Source: Streptomyces sp. NBC_00193 (lineage in GTDB: Bacteria; Actinomycetota; Actinomycetes; Streptomycetales; Streptomycetaceae). Taken from it: a stretch of 64,000 nt of DNA. The notes under the pieces are model-generated. The model did not search any database. It saw nothing but the letters and a program-made list of their open reading frames with translations, and was not told where the DNA came from. The stretch is from assembly GCF_026342735.1 (NCBI RefSeq), contig NZ_JAPEMM010000001.1, forward strand, positions 6,138,001-6,202,000, written 5' to 3'. The position numbers were made by a program, and so were the translations under genes. Shown here one piece after another: positions 1 through 8,016 of this stretch (positions within the stretch are counted from its first letter, which is position 1; each line of letters opens with the position of its first letter).

Positions 1-7
1 AGCCGCC

Positions 8-910
8 ATGAGCCACGTCGCGTACGAGTTGGGCACGCAGCCCGCATGCTGGGAGCGGGCCGCCGAACTGGCCCCGGAACACCGGGCGGTGCTGCCGCGG
101 CCGGGCGAGCGTACCGCGATCGTCGGATGCGGGACCTCGTACTACATGGCCCAGGCCGCCGCCGTGTTGCGCGAGGAGGCCGGGCAGGGCGAGACCGACG
201 CCTTCCCCGCCTCGGAGTTCCCCCGCCACCGGCGCTACGACCGGGTCGTCGCACTGACCCGGTCCGGGACCACCACCGAGGTCCTCGACCTGCTGGCCGG
301 ACTGCGGGACGCGGGCGTGCCCACCACCGCCGTCATCGGGGACCCCGCCACCCCCGTCATCACCCTCGCCGACGCGCTCGTCGTCCTCGACTTCGCCGAC
401 GAGCAGTCCGTCGTGCAGACCCGCTTCGCCACCACGGCCCTCACCCTGCTGCGCGCCCACGTCGGCCTGCACAGCCCGTCCGTCGTCGCCGACGCGCGCG
501 CCGCGCTCGCCGACCCGCTCCCCGCGGAGCTGGAGACCCGGGGGCAGTTCACCTTCCTCGGACGGGGCTGGAGCGTCGGACTCGCCAACGAGGCCGCCCT
601 GAAGATGCGCGAAGCCGCCCTGGCCTGGGCCGAGTCCTACCCGGCCATGGAGTACCGGCACGGCCCCATCAGCGTCTCGGCGCCCGGCACCGCCACCTGG
701 TCGCTCGGCGACGCCCCCGAAGGGCTCGCCGAACAGGTCCGGGGGACCGGAGCCCAGTGGGTGGCCGGGCACCTCGACCCGCTCGCCGAGCTGGTCCGCG
801 TCCACCGGCTGGCCATCGCCGTCGCCGCCCACCAGGGGCTGGACCCGGACGCGCCGCGCAATCTGACCCGGTCCGTCATCCTCACCACGGGCGAGGAGGC
901 CGTCCGATGA
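8..910 (+). CDS. SIS-domain sugar-phosphate isomerase/deaminase-like protein
   Basis: The protein is 300 aa and has the tandem SIS (sugar isomerase) fold found in GlmS C-termini and AgaS-type aldose-ketose isomerases. The first SIS domain shows CGTSYY at about residues 41-46 and TRSGTTTE at 84-91, the phosphosugar-binding loops. The second holds NEAALKMREAALAWAE and EYRHGP. The glutaminase domain of full GlmS is absent, so this should be an isomerase or deaminase acting on an (amino)sugar phosphate. It overlaps the aldolase start by 4 nt (ATGA), implying co-translation. Together they could convert a hexosamine or ketose phosphate to triose phosphates. The true substrate cannot be read from the sequence. 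The Shine-Dalgarno region lies outside the window. Confidence 0.85.
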   Translation: MSHVAYELGTQPACWERAAELAPEHRAVLPRPGERTAIVGCGTSYYMAQAAAVLREEAGQGETDAFPASEFPRHRRYDRVVALTRSGTTTEVLDLLAGLRDAGVPTTAVIGDPATPVITLADALVVLDFADEQSVVQTRFATTALTLLRAHVGLHSPSVVADARAALADPLPAELETRGQFTFLGRGWSVGLANEAALKMREAALAWAESYPAMEYRHGPISVSAPGTATWSLGDAPEGLAEQVRGTGAQWVAGHLDPLAELVRVHRLAIAVAAHQGLDPDAPRNLTRSVILTTGEEAVR

Positions 911-1743
911 GCCTCGTCCCCGCCGGCGGGCTCGTCCTGGACGCCGCCGCCCGCGGCCGCGCCGTCGCCGCCTTCAACATCATCACGCTGGAGCACGCCG
1001 AAGCGGTCGTCGCGGGCGCCGAAGCGGCCGGACTCCCCGTGCTGCTCCAGCTCAGCGAGAACGCCGTCAAGTTCCGGGGCGGGGCGCTGCTGCCCATCAG
1101 CCGCGCGGCCGTGGCCGTCGCCGAGGCCGCCGGGGTCCCGGTCGGGCTGCACCTGGACCACGTCAAGAGCTCCGAACTGCTGCGGCAGGCCGTGGACGCC
1201 GGATTCAGCTCGGTCATGTACGACGCCGCGCACCTCTCCTACGCGGAGAACCTGGAGGCCACCCGCTCCGCCGCCGACTGGGCGCACGTCAACGGGCTCT
1301 GGATCGAAGCCGAACTCGGCGAGGTCGGCGGGAAGAACGGGGCCGCGCCGCTGGACCCGCACGCACCCGGCGCCCGTACCGACCCCGACGAGGCGCGGCG
1401 GTTCGTCGCCGACTCCGGAGTGGACGCGCTGGCCGTAGCCATCGGCAGCAGCCACGCCATGACCAGCCGCACCGCGGCCCTCGACCACGCGCTGCTCGGC
1501 CGCCTCGCCAAGACGGTCGACGTGCCGCTGGTGCTGCACGGATCCTCCGGTCTGCCTGACGCGGAACTCGCCGCGGCCGTCGCCGGCGGCATCCGAAAGG
1601 TCAACATCGGCACCGCGCTGAACGTGGCGATGACCGAAGCCATCCGCACCCATCTCACCCCCGCGGATCCCCGCCCGTATTTGACCGCCGCACGGGAGGC
1701 GATGACGGCGACGGCCGCCGCTATGATCAGCGCCCTGAACTGA
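907..1743 (+). CDS. class II (zinc) fructose/tagatose-bisphosphate aldolase family protein
   Basis: At 278 aa it is the usual size for the GatY/KbaY/FbaA class II aldolases, which cleave fructose- or tagatose-1,6-bisphosphate using Zn2+. Motifs are HLDHVKS (D84, H85), the EAELGEVGGK stretch with E134 and E136, H183 in SSHAM, H211 in HGSSGLPD, and VNIGTALN near the C-terminus for phosphate binding. The ATG is embedded in the upstream stop (ATGA at 907-910), so translation is coupled to the SIS gene. The longer reading frame running upstream through that gene is a shadow. Tagatose-bisphosphate specificity would fit the SIS partner but is inference. Confidence 0.9.
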   Translation: MSLVPAGGLVLDAAARGRAVAAFNIITLEHAEAVVAGAEAAGLPVLLQLSENAVKFRGGALLPISRAAVAVAEAAGVPVGLHLDHVKSSELLRQAVDAGFSSVMYDAAHLSYAENLEATRSAADWAHVNGLWIEAELGEVGGKNGAAPLDPHAPGARTDPDEARRFVADSGVDALAVAIGSSHAMTSRTAALDHALLGRLAKTVDVPLVLHGSSGLPDAELAAAVAGGIRKVNIGTALNVAMTEAIRTHLTPADPRPYLTAAREAMTATAAAMISALN

Positions 1744-1768
1744 CCGGAACGGGTATCGGGGGGACTGT

Positions 1769-2290
1769 ATGGACGCACAGCGGGGCCTCAGCAGCAGACG
1801 GCGGCTTCTTCTGGGACTGGGGGCCCCGCTGCTGCTCGGCGCGGCGGGGCTCGGCTACGTCATGTGGCCCGAGGAAGAAGACGCGGAGAAGGTCCGCACC
1901 GATCTGGCGCCGCTCAACCGGCGCTTCTGGACCGCGCTGGGCGACGTGTCCGACGCGCACTGGCTGGGCTACGACATCGACGAGTCCAACAACGACCGGT
2001 CGATCCCGAGCCCGGATTCCCGGATGCGGCTGGTCGGCGTCGCCCACCTCAAGCAGGGCACGGCGAACCGCATCATGCGCGATCCCGCCCACCACTTCGA
2101 GGTCGGCTCCCTGGCCGGGCTGCCCGCCCCGCTGAAACCGTACATACCCTCCAGCGCGGCCTGGAAGCAGAGCACGACGTACGACAAGGTCGCTCTGGAG
2201 GAAGGCCTGAACGTGGTCCCGTCGGGCACCTTCCGCTTCGACGGCATCCGCGACCTCGTCTACTTCGACTACGTGTTCCTCTACACGTGA
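1769..2290 (+). CDS. hypothetical membrane-anchored or exported protein
   Basis: The protein is 173 aa and I do not recognise its family. The N-terminus has SSRRRLLLGLGAPLLLGAAG followed by LGYVMW. This is either an uncleaved signal anchor or a Tat-like signal, placing the remaining ~140 residues outside the membrane. The soluble part is acidic-to-neutral with no cysteines. It starts 25 nt after the aldolase gene behind a GGGGG-type ribosome site, so it could be the last gene of the same operon. A stem-loop lies about 50 nt after its stop. Confidence 0.6.
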   Translation: MDAQRGLSSRRRLLLGLGAPLLLGAAGLGYVMWPEEEDAEKVRTDLAPLNRRFWTALGDVSDAHWLGYDIDESNNDRSIPSPDSRMRLVGVAHLKQGTANRIMRDPAHHFEVGSLAGLPAPLKPYIPSSAAWKQSTTYDKVALEEGLNVVPSGTFRFDGIRDLVYFDYVFLYT

Positions 2291-2340
2291 GCCACGCCTG
2301 AGATGCGCCTGAGCCACACCTGAGGAGCGGCCCGCGGGAT

Positions 2341-2361
2341 TCCTCCCACTCAGTGGGAGGA
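2341..2361. terminator. short perfect stem-loop after the membrane-anchored protein
   Basis: TCCTCCCAC and GTGGGAGGA form a perfect 9-bp stem around a 3-nt loop. It sits 51 nt after one stop codon and about 90 nt before the next start, both genes reading rightward, so a transcription terminator is the simplest reading. There is no U-tract, as usual in Streptomyces. An operator is the alternative. Confidence 0.4.
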
Positions 2362-2450
2362 CGGCCGCGGCGGCATTGAAGCTGCGCCCCGGGCGGTGTT
2401 TCGTCGGATGCCGGAGCAGAGCAGGCGCCGCCGAGGGAAGGCCACCGCAC

Positions 2451-3686
2451 ATGCCGCAGCAGCAGCCGCAGGATTCGCAGTCGCCGTACAGGCCGCCGTA
2501 CGCCCCGCCCCCGCGGCCGCAGCCGTATCTCCCGCACCGCTTCGGGGTGTTCCTCGCCCCCTACCACCGGCCCGACGGCGACCCCGCGCTCCAGCTGCGC
2601 CGGGACCTCGACCTCGCCGCCGACCTGGACCGGCTCGGCTACGAGGAACTGTGGGCCGGCGAACACCACTCCGCGGGGTACGAGATCATCGCCTCGCCCG
2701 AGGTGTTCCTCGCCGCGGCTGCCGAACGCACCAGCCGGATCATGCTCGGAACCGGGGTCAACTCCCTGCCCTACCACCAGCCGTTGATCCTCGCCGACCG
2801 GATCTGCCAGCTCGACCAGCAGTCCCGGGGACGGGCCATGCTCGGGGTCGGTCCGGGCCAGCTGCCCTCGGACGCCTGCATGATGGGCGTCGACCCGCTC
2901 CGCTCCCGCGCGATGACGGCCGACGCCCTGGACGCGATCGTCCGGCTGCTGCGCGGGGAGACGGTCACGGCCGCCACCGAGTGGTTCGCCCTGGAGGAGG
3001 CCCGGCTCCAGCTCGGACCCTACCGGGGCCGGGAACTGGAGGTCGCGGTCGCCTCCGCCGTATCGCCGACCGGGGCTGTGCTCGCGGGACGCCACGGGGT
3101 CGGGATGCTCTCGCTCGCCGCGGCCGACCCCGCCGGGTACGGGGCGCTCGACGCCAACTGGGCCGCCCACGAGCGGGCCTGCGGCGAAGCCGGCCGCGCC
3201 GCCGACCGCACCGCCTGGCGGCTGGTCACCCCCGTGCACCTGGCCGAGACCCGCGAACAGGCCCTGCGCGAAGCCGAGTACGGCACGCCCGACCTCGTGG
3301 ACTACATCGAGAAGCTGAGCGGCACCCGGCTGGACGGCTGCGCCACCCCGGCCGGCGCCGTCGAGCGGTGGACCACCGAGGGGCTGCCCACCTTCGGCCG
3401 GGCCGTCATCGGCACCCCCGAGGACGCCGTGCAGCGGGTCGAGCAACTGGCGGACAAGACCGGCGGGTTCGGGACCTTCCTCATCCTGCGGCTGGACCTC
3501 GCCGAGCCCGCGGCCGCCCTGCGCAGCCTGGAGCTCTTCGCCGAGCGGGTCGTCCCCCGACTCACCGGCCACACCGAAGCGCGCCGCGCCAGCCTGGAGT
3601 GGGCCGGGCGCAACAGCGAACGGTTCGTCGGAGCCATGCGCCGGGCCACGATGGACGCCATCGCCCGCAAGGGAGAGGTCCGTTGA
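2451..3686 (+). CDS. LLM-class flavin-dependent oxidoreductase (bacterial luciferase family)
   Basis: The protein is 411 aa. After a Gln/Pro-rich leader of about 30 residues it has a luciferase-like TIM barrel: HRFGVFLAPYHRP, YEELWAGEHHSAGYEII, then GTGVNSLPYHQPLILADR and GRAMLGVGPGQLPSD. The family uses reduced FMN or F420 for monooxygenation or hydride transfer, sometimes in catabolism of alkanes, terpenes or ketones. The ATG at 2451 is chosen because GAGGGAAGG lies about 10 nt upstream; an in-frame extension to 2376 lacks a ribosome site. It overlaps the next gene through TTGA, so the two are co-translated and may act on the same substrate. Confidence 0.85.
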   Translation: MPQQQPQDSQSPYRPPYAPPPRPQPYLPHRFGVFLAPYHRPDGDPALQLRRDLDLAADLDRLGYEELWAGEHHSAGYEIIASPEVFLAAAAERTSRIMLGTGVNSLPYHQPLILADRICQLDQQSRGRAMLGVGPGQLPSDACMMGVDPLRSRAMTADALDAIVRLLRGETVTAATEWFALEEARLQLGPYRGRELEVAVASAVSPTGAVLAGRHGVGMLSLAAADPAGYGALDANWAAHERACGEAGRAADRTAWRLVTPVHLAETREQALREAEYGTPDLVDYIEKLSGTRLDGCATPAGAVERWTTEGLPTFGRAVIGTPEDAVQRVEQLADKTGGFGTFLILRLDLAEPAAALRSLELFAERVVPRLTGHTEARRASLEWAGRNSERFVGAMRRATMDAIARKGEVR

Positions 3687-4771
3687 GGGCCGCGGTGCTC
3701 GAAGACGGCCGGTTCCGCGTACGGGAGCACCCGGATCCGGTGCCCGGCCCCGGGCAGGCACTCGTGGAGACCGCCGCCTGCGGGATCTGCGGCTCCGACC
3801 TGAGCGCCGTCGCGCACACCGACGAGTTCCTCCGGGCCTCCCGGGACAGCGGAACCACCAGCTTCCTCTTCGACCCGGACCGGCCGCTGGTGATGGGCCA
3901 CGAGTTCTCCGGCCGGGTCCTCTCCTACGGGCCCGGCGCGACCGGTCCCGAACCGGGCACCGGGGTCGTCGGCCTGCCCTGGGCGGTCGATGCGGGCGGG
4001 GTCGTGCGGACCGTGGGCTACAGCAACGCCTTCCCCGGCGGATTCGGCGAGCGGATCGTCGTACAGGCGCAGGCGCTGCTGCCCGTCCCGCCGTCCCTGG
4101 ACCTCGGGCTCGCCGCCCTCACCGAGCCGCTGGCGGTGGGTTTCGGCAACATCGCCCGGAGCGCGGCGGGAAAGGACACCCCGGCCGTGGTCGTCGGCTG
4201 CGGCCCGGTCGGCCTCGGGGCCGTCGCAGCACTCCTGGAGCGCGGCGCCGGACCGGTCGTCGCCTCCGACCCCTTGCCGCTGCGGCGGGCGGCCGCCGCC
4301 CGGCTCGGCGCGCACGCGGTGGTGGACCCGGCCGCGCAGGACCCCGTACGTCTCTGCGCAGAGCTAGCGGGAGCCCGCCCGCGCCCCGCGGTGGTCGTGA
4401 ACTGCGTGGGCGTACCCGGCATGCTGAACCGGCTCCTGCACACCGTCCCGCGCGGCACCGAGATCCTGCAGATCGGCGGGGTGATGACCGAGGACGTGAT
4501 CCGGCCGGTGGTCGGCATCTACAAGGACGTCACGATCCGCATGTGCCTGACCTACCCGCCCGAACAGTTCGGCGCCACCCTCGCCCGCCTGGCCGAAGGC
4601 CGCATCGACCCCGCGTCCCTGGTCACGGGAGAAGCGGGCTTCGGCGGGCTGGACGCGGCCTTCGCCTCCCTGCGGCGGCCCGAGGAGCACATCAAGGTCC
4701 TGATCCGGCCCGGGCAGGGCGGAACGGGGGTGACGGCCCGCCGGGCACCCGCCGACGACATGACCCGCTGA
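3683..4771 (+). CDS. zinc-type medium-chain dehydrogenase/reductase (alcohol dehydrogenase family)
   Basis: The protein is 362 aa in the MDR superfamily. Seen are ACGICGSDLSAV (catalytic Zn cysteine), GHEFSGRVL (catalytic His/Glu) and the nucleotide-binding VVVGCGPVGLGAV. The four-cysteine structural zinc lobe usual in alcohol dehydrogenases is missing; that stretch is HTDEFLRASRDSGTTSFLF instead. The start is TTG at 3683, overlapping the upstream stop (TTGA) behind GGGAGAGGT. The annotation could drift upstream because this frame stays open through the preceding gene, but that part is a shadow. It probably oxidises an alcohol made or used by the flavin oxidoreductase partner. Confidence 0.85.
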   Translation: MRAAVLEDGRFRVREHPDPVPGPGQALVETAACGICGSDLSAVAHTDEFLRASRDSGTTSFLFDPDRPLVMGHEFSGRVLSYGPGATGPEPGTGVVGLPWAVDAGGVVRTVGYSNAFPGGFGERIVVQAQALLPVPPSLDLGLAALTEPLAVGFGNIARSAAGKDTPAVVVGCGPVGLGAVAALLERGAGPVVASDPLPLRRAAAARLGAHAVVDPAAQDPVRLCAELAGARPRPAVVVNCVGVPGMLNRLLHTVPRGTEILQIGGVMTEDVIRPVVGIYKDVTIRMCLTYPPEQFGATLARLAEGRIDPASLVTGEAGFGGLDAAFASLRRPEEHIKVLIRPGQGGTGVTARRAPADDMTR

Positions 4772-4800
4772 CGACATGACCACTGACCCTTCCGGATTCT

Positions 4801-4814
4801 TGGAACAGGTTCTA
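4801..4814. promoter_or_regulatory. KstR-like operator upstream of acyl-CoA dehydrogenase
   Basis: TGGAACAGGTTCTA matches the published actinobacterial KstR consensus TNNAACNNGTTNNA at every fixed position. It lies 66 nt upstream of the GTG start of the acyl-CoA dehydrogenase gene. A second exact match occurs at 39823 in front of a crotonase gene. KstR is a TetR-family repressor of sterol/lipid catabolism in mycobacteria and relatives; no kstR gene is in this window. Confidence 0.55.
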
Positions 4815-4880
4815 GTCTGCCCCCGCAGCGGCGGCGGCGGACGGCCGCGCGACCTGAGCCACGAGAGACCCGGAGGGGCC

Positions 4881-6071
4881 GTGCACCTCGAATACACGCC
4901 TGAGCAGCAGCGGTTGCGCGCCGAGCTGCGCGCCTACTTCGCCGAACTGATCCCGGACGACGTCTACGCGCGGTACGAGGACCCGGCCGAACAGAAGCGC
5001 TTCTACCGGGAGACCATCCGCAGGCTCGGTGCCGACGGCTGGCTCGGGGTCGGCTGGCCCAAGGAGTACGGCGGGCGCGGGATGTCGCCCATGGACCAGT
5101 TCATCTTCTTCGACGAGGCCGCACAGGCCGTCGTGCCGCTGCCGCTGATGGCGCTCAACACCGTCGGGCCGACCATCATGCAGTTCGGCACCGACGAGCA
5201 GAAGGCGTACTTCCTGCCCAAGATCCTCGCCGGGGAGATCGACTTCGCCATCGGCTACAGCGAGCCCGACGCCGGCACCGACCTCGCCGCCCTCAAGTGC
5301 AAGGCCGTCCGCGAGGGCGACGAGGAGACCGGCACCTACGTGGTCGACGGGCAGAAGATCTGGACCACCAACGGCGACACCGCCGACTGGGTCTGGCTCG
5401 CCGTCCGCACCGACCCGGACGCCCCCGCCCACAAGGGCATCACCATGCTCCTCGTACCGACCTCCGACCCCGGCTACTCCTGCACCCTCATCAACACCCT
5501 GGCCTCGCACGACACCACGGCCAGCTACTACGAGAACATCCGCGTCCCCGCGAGCCGCCGCGTCGGCCAGGAGAACAAGGGCTGGCGCCTGATCACCAAC
5601 CAGCTCAACCACGAGCGCGTCACCCTCGCCGCCCACGGCACCATGGCCATCCGCGCCCTGCACGACGTCCAGCGCTGGGCCGCCGAGACCAAGCTCGCCG
5701 ACGGCCGCCGCGTCATCGACCTCTCCTGGGTCCGCGGCCGCCTCGCCCGCACCCACGCCCGCCTCGACGCGATGAAACTGCTGAACTGGCAGATGGTCAA
5801 CGCCGTCCAGGACGGCAACCTCACCCCGCAGGACGCCTCCGCCGTCAAGGTCTACGGCTCCGAGGCGCGCAGGGACGCGTACGCCTGGCTGATGGAGGTG
5901 GTCGGCGCGGCCGGCTCCCTCAAGGACGGCTCCGCGGGCGCGGTCCTGCACGGCGAACTGGAGCGCGGCTACCGCAGCGCGGTCATCTTCACCTTCGGCG
6001 GCGGCAACAACGAGATCCAGCGCGAGATCATCTCGTGGATCGGCCTGGGCATGCCGCGGGTGCGCCGCTGA
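4881..6071 (+). CDS. acyl-CoA dehydrogenase
   Basis: The protein is 396 aa, the standard FadE length, with N-terminal, middle and C-terminal domains. Seen are the YSEPDAGTDLAALK FAD/substrate loop, DGQKIWTTNGD, and the C-terminal FGGGNNEIQREIISWIGLGM. That last signature is shared with the steroid/cholesterol-type FadE group (FadE26/34-like) as well as other branched-acyl enzymes. It oxidises an acyl-CoA to a 2,3-enoyl-CoA, passing electrons to ETF. The GTG at 4881 follows GGAGGGG; the in-frame upstream extension to 4776 crosses the operator and is rejected. The KstR-like site upstream suggests de-repression by a lipid CoA ester. It is transcribed alone. Confidence 0.9.
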   Translation: MHLEYTPEQQRLRAELRAYFAELIPDDVYARYEDPAEQKRFYRETIRRLGADGWLGVGWPKEYGGRGMSPMDQFIFFDEAAQAVVPLPLMALNTVGPTIMQFGTDEQKAYFLPKILAGEIDFAIGYSEPDAGTDLAALKCKAVREGDEETGTYVVDGQKIWTTNGDTADWVWLAVRTDPDAPAHKGITMLLVPTSDPGYSCTLINTLASHDTTASYYENIRVPASRRVGQENKGWRLITNQLNHERVTLAAHGTMAIRALHDVQRWAAETKLADGRRVIDLSWVRGRLARTHARLDAMKLLNWQMVNAVQDGNLTPQDASAVKVYGSEARRDAYAWLMEVVGAAGSLKDGSAGAVLHGELERGYRSAVIFTFGGGNNEIQREIISWIGLGMPRVRR

Positions 6072-6390
6072 GACGATGTGACGAGGATTCATGGTTGGCA
6101 CCAAGACCAACCTCTCGCCAGAGGTGGTAGCGCATCACTTCCCCGTCACAGTGCTGCTGTCGGACCCTCACGGCGTCGTGCGCTGAGTGCCGGCATGTTC
6201 CCCGCACGTGAGGTTTGGTCGCGGCTCCCCGGTCCGTTCACGCGGTACCTGCCAGGGTCGTCCTGGCAGGTACGCGGAGCCGGCCATGGATCTTGGTCTG
6301 GATCGATGCCGAGTGGGCTGACGGTGAGGGCCATCCGCACCAGGGCCCGTTCTCAGCCCAGGAGGTCGCCGTCATCCCGTCGTACGGGCC
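6072..6390 (+). other. intergenic segment at the left edge of the accessory island
   Basis: No clear gene is present. A 31-codon frame with a fair ribosome site (GACGAGG, ATG at 6091, stop at 6186) begins MVGTKTNLSPEVVAHHF and might be a small protein or a gene fragment. Another frame at 6215-6415 contains WILVWIDAEWADGEGHPHQG and runs into the start of the repeat-protein pseudogene; it may be a broken 5' part of that gene. Neither is strong enough to call. Confidence 0.3.
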
Positions 6391-7818
6391 GTGGCAGGCC
6401 TGGCCGCGCGCCTGACGCAAGAAGGCGTAGCAGAGGAGATCACCGCATCCCTCCTGGACTCCCTGGCCGTGCACGCCGACCGGGTCGACCCCGATGCCAT
6501 CGGCTGGGCCCTGCCGGACCTCTCCAAGGTGTCGGCGCACCCCCGTGGTCGGACGGCTGGCCCTGCGCGCCGCCTTCTCGGCGTCCTGGACCCTGACCCG
6601 GCTGCTCCACGGGCTGCGCATGTGCGGTACACCCGACGCGACAACAGTCCTCGTGCCCCGCGCTATGGCTGCGGCGCCGCACATGGCCCCGGACAATCTG
6701 CCGTACCTGATGAGCGGGCTGGAGGGAATCGGGGAAGAGCAGGCCGTACGCGCCGTGCTCGCCCTCGACCCGGCATCCCGGATCGAGCTCACCGACGCCG
6801 GAGTAGTGGTGACTCTGCTCCGGGGGCTCGCGAAGGCCGGCGACAAGAACGGCGTGCGCACCCTGATCGACCGCTCGCCGGCCCGGCACGTCGAGCTGAC
6901 CGGCGACCCCGACCAGTACGACTGGGAATCCAACCTCGGCGATCTACTCTGCTGGAACGAGCCCGGGCCCATACCCCTTACGAGGACACCGCCTTCATCG
7001 TGTCCGAGCTGTACGAGGCGGGAGCCGTGGAGGCCGCCAGTACCCTGGCCCGGCACGTCGCCGAGCACGTCGATAGCCCGAGCACGGACACCACATCGTT
7101 CATGCTCTGGCTCTTCCACAAGTGCGAAGCTCCGGAGGCCGTGCGGGTCCTGTTCGACCGCGGGCTCGTGGACCGAGTCGATGTGACCCACTACAGGGAC
7201 TGGTACTCGCTCGACTCCATTCTGGAAACCTTGTGCGAGGTGGGAGCGATCGACACCGCCCTCGTATGCGCCGCCCGCATTGCCGAAGGCGTCGACCTCC
7301 CTCCGGCCATCGGCATCGCACAACTGCTGCAGACCATGACCGCCCACGGCCTGACCAGCCCGCGGGACTCCCTCGTCCGCAGGGCTGCCTCGGGTGCGTC
7401 GCTGACCCACATGAACGGTGTCGCCCGGCTCATCGAAGCCTTCCTCGCCCTCGGCGAAGGCGAGGCCGTGGCCGAGCTCCTGGGCCGGGACCCGCTCGCG
7501 CAGGTCGATCGGAGCCAGGCCTCCGAAGCCTGCCATGACGCGCTCCTTGCTGCACTTCACAAAGCCGGGTCCCCGCAGGCCCATACCTTCGCCCGGTGGG
7601 CCCGGGCCGCCGGACGGCTGGGAGTCGAGGAACTGCCCCCGTACGGACTGAAACCCGACGGCACCCCCGCCGAGCCCTGGCCCTGGACCGACCAACTAGT
7701 CGAGCCCTGGCCGAAGTTCTCCTTACCGGTGAGTTTCCCAAGGATCGGCAGACCTCTGGGCAGCTGGGTAGAGCGGAGCCCTCAGCGGGATCGTGGCGAG
7801 TGCCGCACCGTCCGGTGA
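6391..7818 (+). pseudogene. helical-repeat protein with two apparent frameshifts
   Basis: One coherent protein is spread over two frames. It begins MAGLAARLTQEGVAEEITAS, shifts at a CCCCC run near 6541 (continuing TPVVGRLALRAAFSAS), and shifts back near 6958-6970 to HTPYEDTAFIVSELYEAGA. The two shifts cancel, so the last ~250 codons return to the first frame. The content is alpha-helical repeats such as ELTDAGVVVTLLRGLAKAGD and RHVAEHV. The late YGLKPDGTPAEPWPWTD resembles the end of the large Streptomyces repeat proteins that cap NACHT, TIR or caspase-type conflict proteins. It could be a decayed C-terminal module, or an intact gene with sequencing errors. It lies just upstream of the CHAT gene and on the same strand. 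Confidence 0.55.
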
Positions 7819-8016
7819 CGGACAGGATTCCCATACTTACGATCTGTTCTTGGTCGTAATGGACGGTGCACCTCGCGGCCCCTGGGTCCCAGTGCGCTGG
7901 TGGACCTGGGTAGCGGGCTGCATGATGGTCGTGTAGGCGGTTTCGGCTGTTCTCACCTCTCGGCCGAGGCTCTGCCGCTCAGCTGCCCGTGGTCATCCGC
8001 GGCGAAAGGGGCAGCG

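Noticed and set aside
861..880. TCTGAC-like half-site in the first gene
   Set aside because: It lies within coding sequence and lacks the matching TCAGA half, so it is not counted with the operator family.
2396..3682. 430-codon upstream extension of the zinc-type dehydrogenase
   Set aside because: The extension is a shadow of the flavin oxidoreductase gene; the TTG at 3683 has a ribosome site and matches the family start.
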